Positions 44,720 through 56,855 of a DNA stretch of 64,000 nucleotides are shown here, piece by piece; the stretch's first letter is position 1, and each line of letters begins with the position of its first letter. The stretch lies in assembly GCA_051294375.1 (NCBI GenBank), contig CM119265.1:19643642-19707641 (forward strand), written 5' to 3'. Under the pieces are notes generated by a model. It was not told the DNA's origin. It did no database searches and saw only the letters and a list, made by a program, of their open reading frames with translations. Both the position numbers and the translations under genes were made by a program. Source of the DNA: Paraspadella gotoi (Eukaryota; Chaetognatha).

Positions 44720-46445
44720 TTTTTTTTCTCCCACTTTTCGACCATCTTTCTTTTTTTTTCATCCATTTTTTTCCTTTCTCTTTATAGTTTTCACGTTCCA
44801 AGCTTTTGTCTCTTTTATGGCTTTTTTATTCTAACTACGCAGCGTCAAATTGAAAGACGTAATTAAGACAAAGTGGTGCGCGAGCGACGGCGGCTTCGGA
44901 CGAGCGAGTTTGAAAGAATGCCAAATGCAAAAACGAAATCGCTTTTGACTGGACGATGACTCCACATCGCGGGAACACGGGCCAAAAAAGGCAGGAGGGC
45001 GGATCGGAGCTATCTTTTCTACGGTGGGAAAATGAGCTGAGAATGAGCACGTATATTGGGTGCATTAATGTACATTGTACAAGTACGTCACAAATTAAAA
45101 AGTATAATTCAAAGTAAAAGACCGAAGCCCTTATTGCGCCAATCCAGTCAATCTCTGGTTCGAAACAAAGAAAGGCTCGTTACCTTCATATACTTTTTTA
45201 CAATGTTTACGCAAAATTTTTGACTGGGCAGTCAAATCGGTCGATAGATTTTAAAATTTTCATGGCCGCACGAAGACTTTCCAAAATAAATCCATCGGTG
45301 AGCCTTTTTTATGCAGTAGAGGAAAGTAAAAAGAATCGAATTGAATCACTTTCACGACGAACATTTTCTCCGTGCGCGCATTTATCACAGATCCGCGCGC
45401 AAATTCGTCCGAGAGGAACGAACGGAACTTAATGCTTATATCTCTCCACGTACAAACACGCGCGTTCGGACAGAAGCGAGAATACGTCTGTGCGGGCGAA
45501 ATGAAAACGAATGCGAGGGAAGATGGGGGAAGCGGGCTCTATCCGTTGATGGCAACTNNNNNNNNNNNNNNNNNNNNNNNNNNNNNNNNNNNNNNNNNNN
45601 NNNNNNNNNNNNNNNNNNNNNNNNNNNNNNNNNNNNNNNNNNNNNNNNNNNNNNNNNNNNNNNNNNNNNNNNNNNNNNNNNNNNNNNNNNNNNNNNNNNN
45701 NNNNNNNNNNNNNNNNNNNNNNNNNNNNNNNNNNNNNNNNNNNNNNNNNNNNNNNNNNNNNNNNNNNNNNTTTTCCCTCCCTTATAAAATTGTCTCGTCG
45801 CCGGATAACTAAAATAACTAAAATCCTCTAGCTCCCCAATCAACAGCTCCAGCACCCGCTCCACATCACNNNNNNNNNNNNNNNNNNNNNNNNNNNNNNN
45901 NNNNNNNNNNNNNNNNNNNNNNNNNNNNNNNNNNNNNNNNNNNNNNNNNNNNNNNNNNNNNNNNNNNNNNNNNNNNNNNNNNNNNNNNNNNNNNNNNNNN
46001 NNNNNNNNNNNNNNNNNNNNNNNNNNNNNNNNNNNNNNNNNNNNNNNNNNNNNNNNNNNNNNNNNNNNNNNNNNNNNNNNNNNNNNNNNNNNNNNNNNNN
46101 NNTCTCATTTATCCATTTATCCTTTTATCCATTTTTCCATTTATCTTTTTCACATTTCAACTCTCCGCGCGTCCGCTGCTCATTACAGCTTACGCTTATG
46201 ATTCTTAACTGTTCTGTCTCCATTTCCGTCTTCACTCTTCTCTTTTTAATATATTTTATTTATTTACATTTAGTACAATATTATGTTTCTATTTTCTTGG
46301 CCGAAAGATGTTTTTCACCTTTTCTTTCTTCTCCTTCGAAAGTTAGGAATTATATTTTCTCTTTCCCATTTCGGTCTTAGAGGAGAGAGGAGAGAAACAA
46401 AGTAATGAATATCGATTACAGAAAACTACTATTTGAAGAGAATTG
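44720..46445. other. Spacer with two more gaps
   Basis: Contains N runs 45558-45770 (213) and 45870-46102 (233), separated by only 99 bases of known sequence. The visible sequence shows no recognised gene. A short ATCCATTTATCC-type repeat follows the second gap. Confidence 0.6.
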
Positions 46446-46521
46446 AAAAGAAAGGAAAGGAAAGGAAAGGAGAGGAAAGGAAAGGAAAGGAAAGGAAAGG
46501 AAAGGAAAGGAAAGGAAAGGA
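46446..46521. repeat. (AAAGG)n pentanucleotide microsatellite
   Basis: About fifteen AAAGG units with one GAGAGG variant. Confidence 0.95.
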
Positions 46522-46874
46522 AAAGAAAATAAAGGCAAGAAAAAACTAAACGAAGTAAAGAGAGAAAAATAGCAAAAAAATAAGTGCGCATTGTTATTGT
46601 TATGACGAGAAAATAGATTATTAGAGAGAGAAAGTTTAATGATTTCTCATCTCGCGCGAAACATTTTCCCTCTTTTTTTTTCACTGCGAAACGCGTCGAG
46701 GTCGGAACTTCCTTTTGTCTTATTTATTCCCGTCCGTCCCTATCCGTTTATGCGTCCGTCTGTCTGTCTTTCGTCGACTCATTTTTTCTCCTTTACTCGG
46801 CCTCTCGCTCTTCTCGACTCTTGTTTCATGTTCTAACCCTCGATCGGCGCAAAGCCGCCGGGTACGATAAAAAC

Positions 46875-47065
46875 CCCCCTTTTCCCGCACGGCCCCCCTT
46901 TCCCCCACTCCATCCCATCTTTCACCACCCCTTCTTCCACTCACAACCCCCTCTCCGATCCATCCCCAACTATCTTCTCCGCCGTCGGCGAATTTCATCT
47001 TTGTTTTTATTAATTCGATCTCAGCCTAGGACGATAATTTAGTCCTTGCTGAACTTCATTTTCAA

Positions 47066-47152
<87 letters not shown>

Positions 47153-47251
47153 CTCTCTCTTTCTCTCTCTTTTCATTTAGTTTTCCTCCTTATTTCTTAT
47201 CTGCCTCAGGAACCCAAGGTCTAATTTCAACTTCCTCTGCTCTCTTCTCTC

Positions 47252-47304
<53 letters not shown>

Positions 47305-48157
47305 CTCTCTCTTCTCTCTCTCTCTCCTCTCTCTCTTCCAAATCAAGCTGCGCTAATGTGCATCCCTCGAATTTTTTTTCTGTGATGTTGATCGAGAAAT
47401 CCTGACCCAATCAGAAGCGATCGAGTTTCCTTCGGATCTCGGTTTTTCTCACACCCTTTAGTGATTCACTCTCACACGTGACTCTGCCCTCACAATCCGC
47501 GTTCTTCGTTGTGCGCGCAACCTCGAAGTCATCGAGATTCCTTCCGTATACAAACATGACTAAACACTTTCTGGCTTTTGTGATCATTTGGTAACTGAGT
47601 GAATTTTTTTTCACTTTCACCTTTTCTTTTTCTTCGATGTCTATTGAAAATGCATCAGAAAATATTATTTTGATAAGTTACAATAATGAGTTAAGCATGA
47701 AAATTACTTTTTTTCCTTCCCATTTCACGTTTTACTTCATTATTCTTCTTACACTCCACCACATCTTTTCCAACTCCACCTTCTTCTCCACCACCCCAGG
47801 TCCACCCCTCTGTCCACCTCTTCCTTCACCACCCCTCTGTCAATCTCCTCTTTCCCCCAGCCACCCTTCATTCGTCCACAAAGACGCCTTTCAGAGCTTC
47901 GCCCACCGGCGCGCTCCAAACTCTTCGTCGGATTTCGTCTTCCTCGAGGGCCTAAAAGATCGAATCGTCGAAAAGGTTTTATTGTTTGCGGCAGCGATGC
48001 GGCGTCGAAAAGAGGCGATGCAGCATTTAGTTTCGCAGCGGGGCGCAGCGTGGGCAGCGGGCGCAGCGGGGCGCGCAGGGTGCATTTGCGGCTGCTCATT
48101 CGTCGGAAAAGTGATGGGAAGGAAATCTGACTCGCGGAATTTACACGTTGCCACCAA

Positions 48158-48220
<63 letters not shown>

Positions 48221-48934
48221 GTCGTTCTCTCTGCTCCTAACCTTCACACCCCAGCCACCCATATTGATCATCTTTTGATCTTCTATATCTCCCCTCGTTC
48301 TTTCCTCTCTTTTCCCAAAATTGATCCGCAAAAATTTTTTCGCTACAGAAAATAAATAAGTTTAATCATCCTCAGTAATTCGCAACTTTAACATTTATTG
48401 CCTTTTCCTTTTCTTCGCTTATACAAAACTTTCAAGTTTGTTTACTAAAACTCGAAATTTTTAAAATGAGTAATTTTGATATAAAGTGTCTTAATTTGCG
48501 ATTAATTTTTCTTTCATCAGATTTCGTGAACTGATGAAACAAAGAAAACAAAGTTACAAACAAACAAGCAAAATAAATTGTGAATTAAAAAAGAAAAATT
48601 AAAACAAAAAAGTGAAAAAAATACATAATGATCATGAAATGCTGGAGACCGTGTATCATCAAAAAACATTTGTACAAATTTCGTTTAACGAAATATAAAT
48701 GGAAACAAACATTGTTTGGTTCTTGATTCACGTAAGGCGTCTCAACCTGATTCAATGACGTATTTATTCGCCATGATCACAAAAAGTCTTGGTTTCACGT
48801 GAGTTTGTATAAAATCAATGATTATGAATTTAATCTGTTCGTTGTCTAAAAGTTCGCCGCAGCCATCTTGAAATTCGACAACAATAACAACAACGAATTT
48901 CCCCACCAAACGCGAGTGAATATCGTTTCGTTAA

Positions 48935-48971
<37 letters not shown>

Positions 48972-49362
48972 GATTTTCAATCCATTCGCCGCCGTCGTCT
49001 GTGAAATTGAGTCGGACTCAATTTTCCGAATGGTGGACGTCGTAGTCGTTTACGCCGTCGTCATCGTCGTCATCGTCGTCGTCGATGTCGTTCTCCCATT
49101 TATCGTCATCGTCGTCGTTTTTGTCATTCTCTATCGTTGTCGTCAAAATCGTCGTCGTCATCATCGATCTTCCATATTTGATTGTTATTGTGGTTTTCCT
49201 CGACGTCGTTGTTCTCCCATTGTTGATCCTCATAACCCTAATGATTGTTATTTATCTATTTTTGATTGTTGTTGTCGTCATCATCATCGTTCTCCCATTG
49301 TTGATCGTCCTCGTGGTCGTCGTCGTCGTCGTTGTCGTCCTCACTTTTTTTGATCTTCATAC

Positions 49363-49400
<38 letters not shown>

Positions 49401-50935
49401 ATCGGCGAATCGTGAAAAATCGGAGGCGGTCACCGAAAAAAGCTCCATCATCGGAAAAAGAATCACGTGAAAGAATCAAAGCCGACGAGGGAGGGTGAGG
49501 TTGGGTGAGGAAAAGGTAAGGAAGGAAGGGTGGGTGGGGGGAGATCGCAAAGGGGGGCGAATGAGGGAAGGAGTAAGTTTTGATGCGGGGGCGGGGAAGT
49601 AGGGCGTATCATGGAACCAAAAGGATATGAAAATCAAGGTTTAAGAATGACGACAAGTGAATTCGGAATTGAATTCGTGAATTAATTGTGAATTGTGAAT
49701 TCGGAATTAATGATCGAAGGTTTAATATAAGAGAAAAGGAATTCATTTTTATTGGCAATCCAACACAATCTTCCCTTCAAATGCCATCTGATTTTCTCGT
49801 TAAAAAAGAAAGACGGAAAGAATATAGCGAAGAAAAAAAACAAAACATTGATTTACTTCCGGAAAAAATGAATCCCGTTTATTTACTCGACTCCGTTCCT
49901 TACCCATCATTACTCATTCTCCGGTTCCCTTACCTCCGCCGCGCCCGCAATAACCCGGTTAAGTCGCCGCTCTTAGAGCCGATCGGGGGTGGAGGGCGGA
50001 GGGCGGGGGGCGAGTGGGTGGAACTGTATATGTATATATTTTCCGTCTTCGTTGTCAACTTAATCATCCGGAGTTTTTTTTAAGATAACTTGGCGGTCGT
50101 GGAGAGGGAAGATAGAAGGAAGAGAATGATAAAAAAACAAGGAAGATTTTTTTGTTGGAACTGATTTACTGATTTACTGATTTAATGATTTACTTTATAT
50201 CATTGTCAGTTGTATATTCTTCACTTTTGCCACTTTATTTTTCTAAATGGAAATCGCTTTCAATTTCTTTTCTCATTGAAAAATTTTCGTCAAACAGACA
50301 CTACTTCTTCCATGTATATAACAGACAGACGGACCGACCGAAAAGCGTCGTATCAAGTCACGGAAAACGTCTTTTTATTTTTCTTCTCTTCTTCTTATTT
50401 TTCCACGAACCTCTTCCTTTCTTTCTCTCCTTCTTTATTTCCTTCTTCCCGTCTTCGAAGTAATTGGGAAACTTCGCTCCGAGGCTTTCTCTCTTCTCCA
50501 TTCTCTCCTCTCGTCGAAGTCAGACCTAACTCCTGGTCGGGATGATGGTGATTGATGATCGCCGCGTCGATGTCAGGAAAAGTAGGAGGGGGAGTAGGAG
50601 GAGAAGGTGGAGGAAGAGGAGGTGAGGCTCGCCACGGCGAGAGAGAGAGCCAAACAAAAGAAAAGTGAAGGCGCCGCTGAGATCAACGATTCACTTCATC
50701 AACTTATCTTTTCTTCTCGCGTTTCCTTCGTTAGACAGAGACTTACTTTTCTGAAATTGGCCCTCGATTTGGGTAAGGCTGTTTTAATTTTTTGCACTCG
50801 TCGGGGGGCAGGGTTGTAGTTCCGCCAGTCAATCATATTCGATTGAAATTTGAATAGAAAAGAAACGTTAATAAAAACGTTGATAAGAAAACTATAACAA
50901 GTTTTAATGATCAGAATCAGTCTAAAAACCGGGTT
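46875..50935. repeat. Block P, copy 1 (about 4.1 kb)
   Basis: Repeated in the same orientation at 55198-59775, and its part from 47340 starts again at 63240. Contents in order: a CCGCACGG/CACCACC C-rich segment, CT microsatellites (47071-47340), AAGCTGCGCTAATGTGCATC, a GC-rich patch (47890-48130), another CT array, AT-rich DNA, a CGT-rich tract (48935-49400), a G-rich segment and the GTTTTAATGATCAGAATCAG end. The copies differ by many single-base indels. None of the long frames here is preserved between copies, which argues against protein coding. Confidence 0.93.
48935..49400. repeat. CGT-rich repeat tract within block P
   Basis: Starts as pure (CGT)n (48935-48971), then degenerate GTCGTCATC and GTTGTTGTCG units, with another pure run at about 49360-49390. 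The corresponding part of the second copy is 57626-58105. Confidence 0.9.
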
Positions 50936-51066
50936 AGGCAAGGGATTTCGCCTAGGTTTAGGATTAAAGTAAAGGTTAGATATTAGGAGTTTAGGGTTAG
51001 GGGAACAAAAACAAATAAGGTTAGTGATTTTGTACAGAGGATTATAAGGTTAGGATTAGAGTTAAA
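50928..51066 (+). repeat. Degenerate telomere-like GGTTAG tract
   Basis: Irregular repeats of GGTTAG, TTAGGG, TTAGG and TTAGGATTAG in one orientation, about 140 bases, lying exactly after the end of block P. The second P copy lacks it and joins block Q directly. It could be an interstitial telomere-like sequence or just a degenerate simple repeat; the unit is too irregular to tell TTAGG from TTAGGG. Confidence 0.45.
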
Positions 51067-51620
51067 CTTTGATAGAAATTAAGCTTAGTGCAAATATTGA
51101 AACCGTTGTCACTACTAAGAACTCAACTGGTTTTTCATTTGACAGCGAAAATTTAAAGTGTGGCGTATATTTACCGCCTCACGTCACCATCGTCAGCATC
51201 CTTGTCAGAGGGGAACACACCATCACAGGGCGTAGTGTTCTCCATCAACAGGCTACGACGTCCCTCTTCGTTGGCAAAGCGAGACCGTCCTTAGGGTAAC
51301 GCGCCAGTGACTGGACGGTCACTGAGGGTCGGAAGCGCCAAAGCCAGTGAGCATTTCCCATCCCAATGGGCATCCAGGCACCGGCTTTGCCAATAAAGTC
51401 ACTTAATTTTTCCTCTGAGAATTTACTCGTTACTTTTGTGGATTAATTGCTGCGATGACTTGAGAGAGGAGGCAAAAAAACTGAGGAAGAGAATGGGGAA
51501 AAATTGTAAGGAGAAGGAAGAGTAAGGGGGGCTGAGGGGCAAGGGGGGAACAGGGACGGGGTAAAGGACAAGCGGGTAAAAAAGCCTGACCCGAGAATGT
51601 TCAGCGCAAATGTTGAGAAA
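51067..51620. other. Unique insert between P and Q
   Basis: Present only in the first locus. A 76-codon forward frame (51069-51299; first codon not ATG) includes CGVYLPPHVTIVSILVRGEH but matches no family I recognise. A small stem, CAGTGACTGG / GGTCACTG, lies at 51305-51325. From 51470 the sequence is A/G-rich. Confidence 0.4.
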
Positions 51621-52239
51621 AAATGTCAGAAAGTGAGCGAATTTTTAGCTACTCTCTCTCTTCTTCTCTCTCATCTCTCTCTCTTCTCTCTCACCTCTCC
51701 ACTCATCTGCTCCTCGGTAGTTAAAGGGAGGTTTTAAGTTTTAGTGGCAAAAGTAAAAGGGAATTTGAAACTTGCCCGGGAATTAAGAAAAAAAGCGTGG
51801 CGTTGAATGTTAGCGTTTTAATTCACTTTTTACTTCTAGTTTGTAAATGTTTTTAAAATCGCCTACAATCGGTTAAAAATGTAATAATAACTCCCAAAAA
51901 TATCATGTTCATTATTTGAGCTTTTTTTTTTGTTCGGTGTTTCAAATCTCAGTAAATTTAGAAGATTCATGGGTCCATTAAAAACGCTATTCATTTTAGA
52001 CGCCATTCCAAACAACACGTCGTGCGAGACCAACTCATAAATCAAAATCGTTTTCAACCAAAAACAAAAAGTCACTATAAATTTGTTCTAAAATTTTTTT
52101 TTTCTTATATTGGTTTCAAAAAAAAAAGAGAGAAAATTGTTTGGAATTCGAAAAAATAAACACAACCGACGTCGATGAAAAACAAGGGTTCGATTTTAAC
52201 AGACGCCCGCTTTAAAAAAAAAAATTGAATGGTGGATTC

Positions 52240-52565
52240 CAATGTGTTGCGCCGTAGTGACTTTATTTTAACATATATATTCCTTTGATCATATGATTAT
52301 GACATGGACGACGACATGAGTAAAAAACTTTCTTAGCCGCTTTTATTTATGATATGCATTTTTATCCTTATAGTTTTAGGATTTCCTGAAGGCGGCGCTA
52401 GCAGTCCCTTAGATTAGAGTTTTTCCTGTCTTAACAAATGAGCAACTAACTATACGCGATGATATGCGATTTTTAACGTAAGTGGAGGACCTACGGACAT
52501 ACATACCGACCGACAGACCTACCGAAAAGTAACTTATAAAGTTGCTCCGCGAATACTCGCGGCTC
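52240..52565 (+). repeat. Dispersed repeat family B, copy 2
   Basis: Begins TGTTGCGCCGTAG and ends TTGCTCCGCGAATACTCGCG, with AAATGAGCAACTAACTATA and ACCGACCGACAGACC inside, in the same order as 18910-19182. The central part, GGCGGCGCTAGCAGTCC, replaces the GCGGTGACAGTAGTC segment of copy 1, showing real divergence. Confidence 0.7.
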
Positions 52566-53104
52566 AACTAAAAAAAATTCTGTGAATGGACACGAAAAGT
52601 AGAAAAGGAGAAACCGTAGTACAACAGGGTAATAGTTTTAATTTAACTTTAAAGAGATGAAGTGAGAAATGTCTGAAACATACAAATTAAATATTCTATG
52701 TATATTTACATTATATTTAAGAATTTAGTCTTATGTAAACGAATGAAGCGAATGAGGCAGAGAAAGGAAGGCTAATACATGAAAAAAATTTAGAAAAATT
52801 CAGATGCCCTTTCAGGTTTCAAAGCATTGCAGTTTTTCATTTCAAGTTTGGCTTTTATTTTCGCGACCTCTAACAATAAGTCTGGCGCGTAACCATCGTC
52901 GTCATTTGTGAGCTTTTACCGCGTTGTAACGTCCTAGTAAAGAGCCCCACATAATCGTCATCAATCGTCGTCATCAGTGTCATCACCGTCGTTGTTCGTT
53001 CGTCCGTAATCGCGCCCGGTGGCGCCCTCAGTTCCCGCCGTTTTTACGCTCGAAAAAGACGAACGTAACGCGATTGGTGGAGCAGAAAATAAATCGTTGG
53101 TGGC

Positions 53105-53465
53105 GTCGGTGAAAACAGAGAGGGCGTTGACGACGACGATGATGATGACGATGATGAGACGCGATGACGAGATCCGGGACAATGCGGACCGTTTAACTGT
53201 GGCAAAAAGGACAAGGTAGGGAGACGTTTGGCGACGACGATGATGGATGACGATGATGAGACGATGACGAGATTCCGGGACAATTGCGACCGTTAACTGG
53301 TGGCAAAAGGAGGACAAGTAGAGCACGTTGGCGACGATGATGAAGACGATGACGACGATGATGAAGACGATGACGAGATCCGGACAATGGCGCCGTTAAC
53401 TGTGGCAAAAGGAGGACAAGGTAGGAGACGTTGGCGACGATGATGAAGACGATGATGACGATGAG
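53105..53465. repeat. VNTR of about 95-115 bp, three to four copies
   Basis: Each unit has GACGAGATCCGG, then a CGTTAACTGTGGCAAAAGGA part and a GACGTTGGCGACGATGATGA part. Copy lengths vary through GATGAAGAC triplets and indels. The equivalent inverted array is at about 61235-61575. It could be a coding tandem repeat, but the frames shift between units. Confidence 0.85.
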
Positions 53466-53815
53466 AAGGGAAAATGCGTCATGCTAAGAACATATAAGAC
53501 ATCAGATAAACAGGATGGTACGAAAAAAAAACTATGAAAAGGCACGTAAGTTATAAACGGAAGGAAATAATCGTTCTCAAGGTGAAAGACGAAAAAAGTT
53601 TTAATGAAAATAACAAGATGAAAAAGTCCCGAGACTATGTCCGTGAATCGTTTATTAAAAGAAAGTGTGAATTATGACAATAACTTTACCTTGGGAAAAT
53701 CGGGAGATGTAGTAATGGTTCGAAGGGTCGTTTTTTTGCACGGTAACGATTTCTTGGCGCAGTAAGATCAAACAAGAGAACAGTTGATTACGCACTGACT
53801 CTGAGGAGAGAGGAG

Positions 53816-53892
<77 letters not shown>

Positions 53893-55109
53893 TGCGAAGA
53901 AAGAAGAAGACTTTCGAGGGAAGACCTTCCGAATGCAGCTGTTATCATCCAGAGGTCGAAAAAGATGAAATATTTACGATTGCCAAAGGAAAAGCGGAGA
54001 AGAGAGAGAGAGAGAAGAGAGAGAGAGAGGAGAGAGAGACGAAAAAAGGAGAGAGAGGAAAATAAAAAGAGGATAATGACTAAAGAGATGAGAGAGGAGA
54101 AAGAGATAATTGATGGCTTTGCGCCCAAAAAAATTAGGGTTGTGAATTTGTTGTTGGATCGCGGCGGTGTGTGTTGACAGCTGAGAACAGACAGCGAGTT
54201 GAGGGGGTAAGGGTTTGTTCGAGGGTTTTCTTTTGGAGCGACGGAACCCGAGGGGGTCGCGGTTTTTAGAAAGCAAATTAGAGCCGAACACTGTTCGAGC
54301 AGAATATCGATTTTAAAAAGAGAGCGATGAGAGAGAGAGAGAATTCATTCCAGAGAGAGTTTATTAAGAAAGAGAATATCGAGTGGCGAATGAGTCATCA
54401 TATTTTATTTAATTTCTTTTTTTTTTCTTCAAGTCGAGCGAGACTGAATGTGTGATATGATGATATTTTAAAAATTAAAAAGTTTCCCCTCATAAAATGT
54501 TTAACAATTTCAAAAGAAAAAAAAGGAAATCCGAAACCGAGCGAAGAGAGATGTACCAGTCAGAACCTCGAAATTAATACGCACAGCGACAACGATGGCA
54601 AAATCTTCAATCCCTTCTAGTCTATCTGACCCTGTTAGAAGCCTCTTTGGTCAATCTTTTTCTGTTTAACTCNNNNNNNNNNNNNNNNNNNNNNNNNGCG
54701 TAATCACTGTTCTCTTGTTTGATCTTACTGGCGCCAGAGAATCGTTACCCGTCAGAAAACGACCCTTCGAAGCCATTATACATCTCCCGATGTTCCCAGA
54801 GGTAAAGTTATTGTCATAATTCACACTTTCTTTTAATAAACGATTCACGGACATAGTCTCGGGACTTTTTCATCTTGTTGTATTTTTCATTAAAAATACT
54901 TTTTTTCGTCGTTCACCATGAAACGATTATTTTGCCTTCCGTTTTTAACTTACGTGCTTTTCATAGTTTTTTTTTTCGTCAACAGTCTGTTATCTGATGT
55001 CTTTCATGTTCTTAGCATTGACGTCATTTTCCTTTCTCATCGTCGTCATCGTCGTCATCGTCTTCATCATCGTCGCCAACGTCTCCTACCTTGTCCTCCT
55101 TTTGCCACA
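53401..55109. repeat. Block R inverted repeat around a GA block and gap
   Basis: The left arm 53401-53793 is repeated as its reverse complement at 54698-55109. Examples: TGTGGCAAAAGGAGGACAAG against the end of the right arm, and GATCAAACAAGAGAACAG against CTGTTCTCTTGTTTGATC near 54708. The intervening 900 bases hold the rest of block Q and a 25-N gap (54673-54697), and the right arm ends exactly at another 25-N gap (55110-55134). The right arm is therefore an isolated fragment between two gaps. Confidence 0.92.
53815..53891. repeat. (GA)n microsatellite in block Q
   Basis: Interrupted GA repeat; the CT partner is at about 60715-60792 in the inverted copy. Confidence 0.9.
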
Positions 55110-55197
55110 NNNNNNNNNNNNNNNNNNNNNNNNNTAATAGGGTGATGGTCTGGTCGGCATGGAGGGGTACTATGATCCGGGCTCTGATTCAGCCCGG

Positions 55198-56824
55198 GCC
55201 CCCCTTTTCCCGCACGCCGCACTCCAGCATCTTTTCCCACCACCCCCTTCTTTCCACTCACAACACCCGCTCGTCCGATCCATTCCACTATCGATCCATT
55301 CCCGCCACTATGCTTCTCCGGCCGTCGGCGAAATTTCATCTTTGTTTTTATGGATTCAAAATTTCCAACGAAATTCGATCTCAGGCAGACGATAATTATC
55401 CTTGTCTGAACATTTCATTTTCAAACAGTGCCTCTCTCTCTCTCTCTCCTCTCCTCATCTCTGATCTTCCTGCCTCTCTCCTCTCTCTATCTCTCTCTCT
55501 CTCTCTTTCTCTGTCTGCTGCTCTCTCTAGCTCGTCTTGTTTCCCAATATTTCAGTTTTCCTGCCTTATTTCCTTAATCTGCTGCCTCAGGAACCCAAGG
55601 CTTAATTTCACAAAAAAACTCTCTCTCTTGCTCTCTTGTCTCCGCCTCCTCTCGTCCCCCCTCCTCCTGTCTCCCTCTCTCCTCTCCTCCTCTCTCTCTA
55701 TTTCCCTCTCTCTCTGGCCCCTCTCTCCCCTTCTTCTCATCCCCCTCTTCCCTCCTTCTCCTGCCCCTTCCTCTCTCCCCCTCTCTCCCTCTCATCTCTT
55801 TCTCTCTTCATTCTTTCCCATCAAGCTGCGCTAAATGTGCATACCTCTCGGAATTTTCTTGGATTTGATTCGAGAGAATCCCTGACCCAATCAGAGGTCG
55901 ATCGGTTTCCTTCGAATCTCGTTTTTCTCACACGCCTTTAGTTGATTCACTCTCAACACGTGAATCTCGCCTCACAAATCCGCGTGTCTTCGTTGTCGCG
56001 CTTGAACAACTTTTGTCTCGAAGTCATTCGAGATTCCTTTTTCGTATTACTAAACATTGACTGATAAATCATCTTTCTGGCTTTTGTGATTCATTGGGTA
56101 TTTCGTAGTGAATTTTTTTTTTCAACTCTTCACTTTTCTTTTTCTTTAGATGTCTTATTGAAAATATTTGCATCAAGATAAATTTATTTGATTTAAGTTT
56201 ATCAATAATGTAGTTAAGACACTGAAAATTAAACTTTTTTTCGCTTTCCTTTTTCTCCCCCATTTCTCATATCTGAGATCCATTTCTCTCCCTATTATTC
56301 TTCTTACTATTCCCTCACCACAATCTTTTCCAACTGCCACCTTCTTCCTCCACCACCCCAGGTCCCACCCCTCTGGTCCACCTCTTTCCTTTCACACCCC
56401 TCTGTCAATCTCCCTCTTCTCCCCAGCCACCCCTTATGGGTCGTTCGCACAAAGACGCCTTTCTAAGACTTCACCGCTACCGGCGGCCTCAAACTCTTCG
56501 CAGTCGGATTTCGTCTCCTCGAGGCTAAAAGATCGAAAATCGTCGAAAAGGTTTTATGTGTTGCGGCAAGCGATGCGGCGTCGAAAAAGAGGCTGATGCA
56601 GCATTTTAGTTCGGCAGCGGGGCGGGCAGCGGGGGCGGCACGGGGCGGCAGCAGACGTGCATTTTTGCGTGCTGCATTCGGTCCGGAAAAAGTGAATGGA
56701 AAGGGAAATCTGAAACTGCGCGGGGAATTTAACCGTTGGGCCACCAACTCTCTCTCTCTCCTCTCCCTCTCTCTCGTCCTTCATCTCTCTCTCTCTCTCT
56801 CTCTCTCTCATCTCTCTCTCGTCG

Positions 56825-56855
<31 letters not shown>

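Larger units (their letters stand above)
51620..54672. repeat. Block Q, copy 1 (about 3.05 kb)
   Basis: Recurs inverted at about 59778-63180. Contains a copy of dispersed repeat B (52240-52565), a VNTR (53105-53465), block R (53401-53793), a GA microsatellite (53815-53891) and AT-rich ends. Its right end, GTTTAACTC, is cut by a 25-N gap, and the inverted copy starts GAGTTAAA directly after block P. Confidence 0.92.

Noticed and set aside
45120-45190. tRNA B-box-like GGTTCGAAAC
   Set aside because: No A box at the right distance and no cloverleaf.
47637-48278. 213-codon frame in block P with GRKSDSRNLHVATN-like end
   Set aside because: The two other copies of the same DNA (56.3-56.9 and 63.5-64.0 kb) do not keep the frame and the ends are CT-repeat translations.
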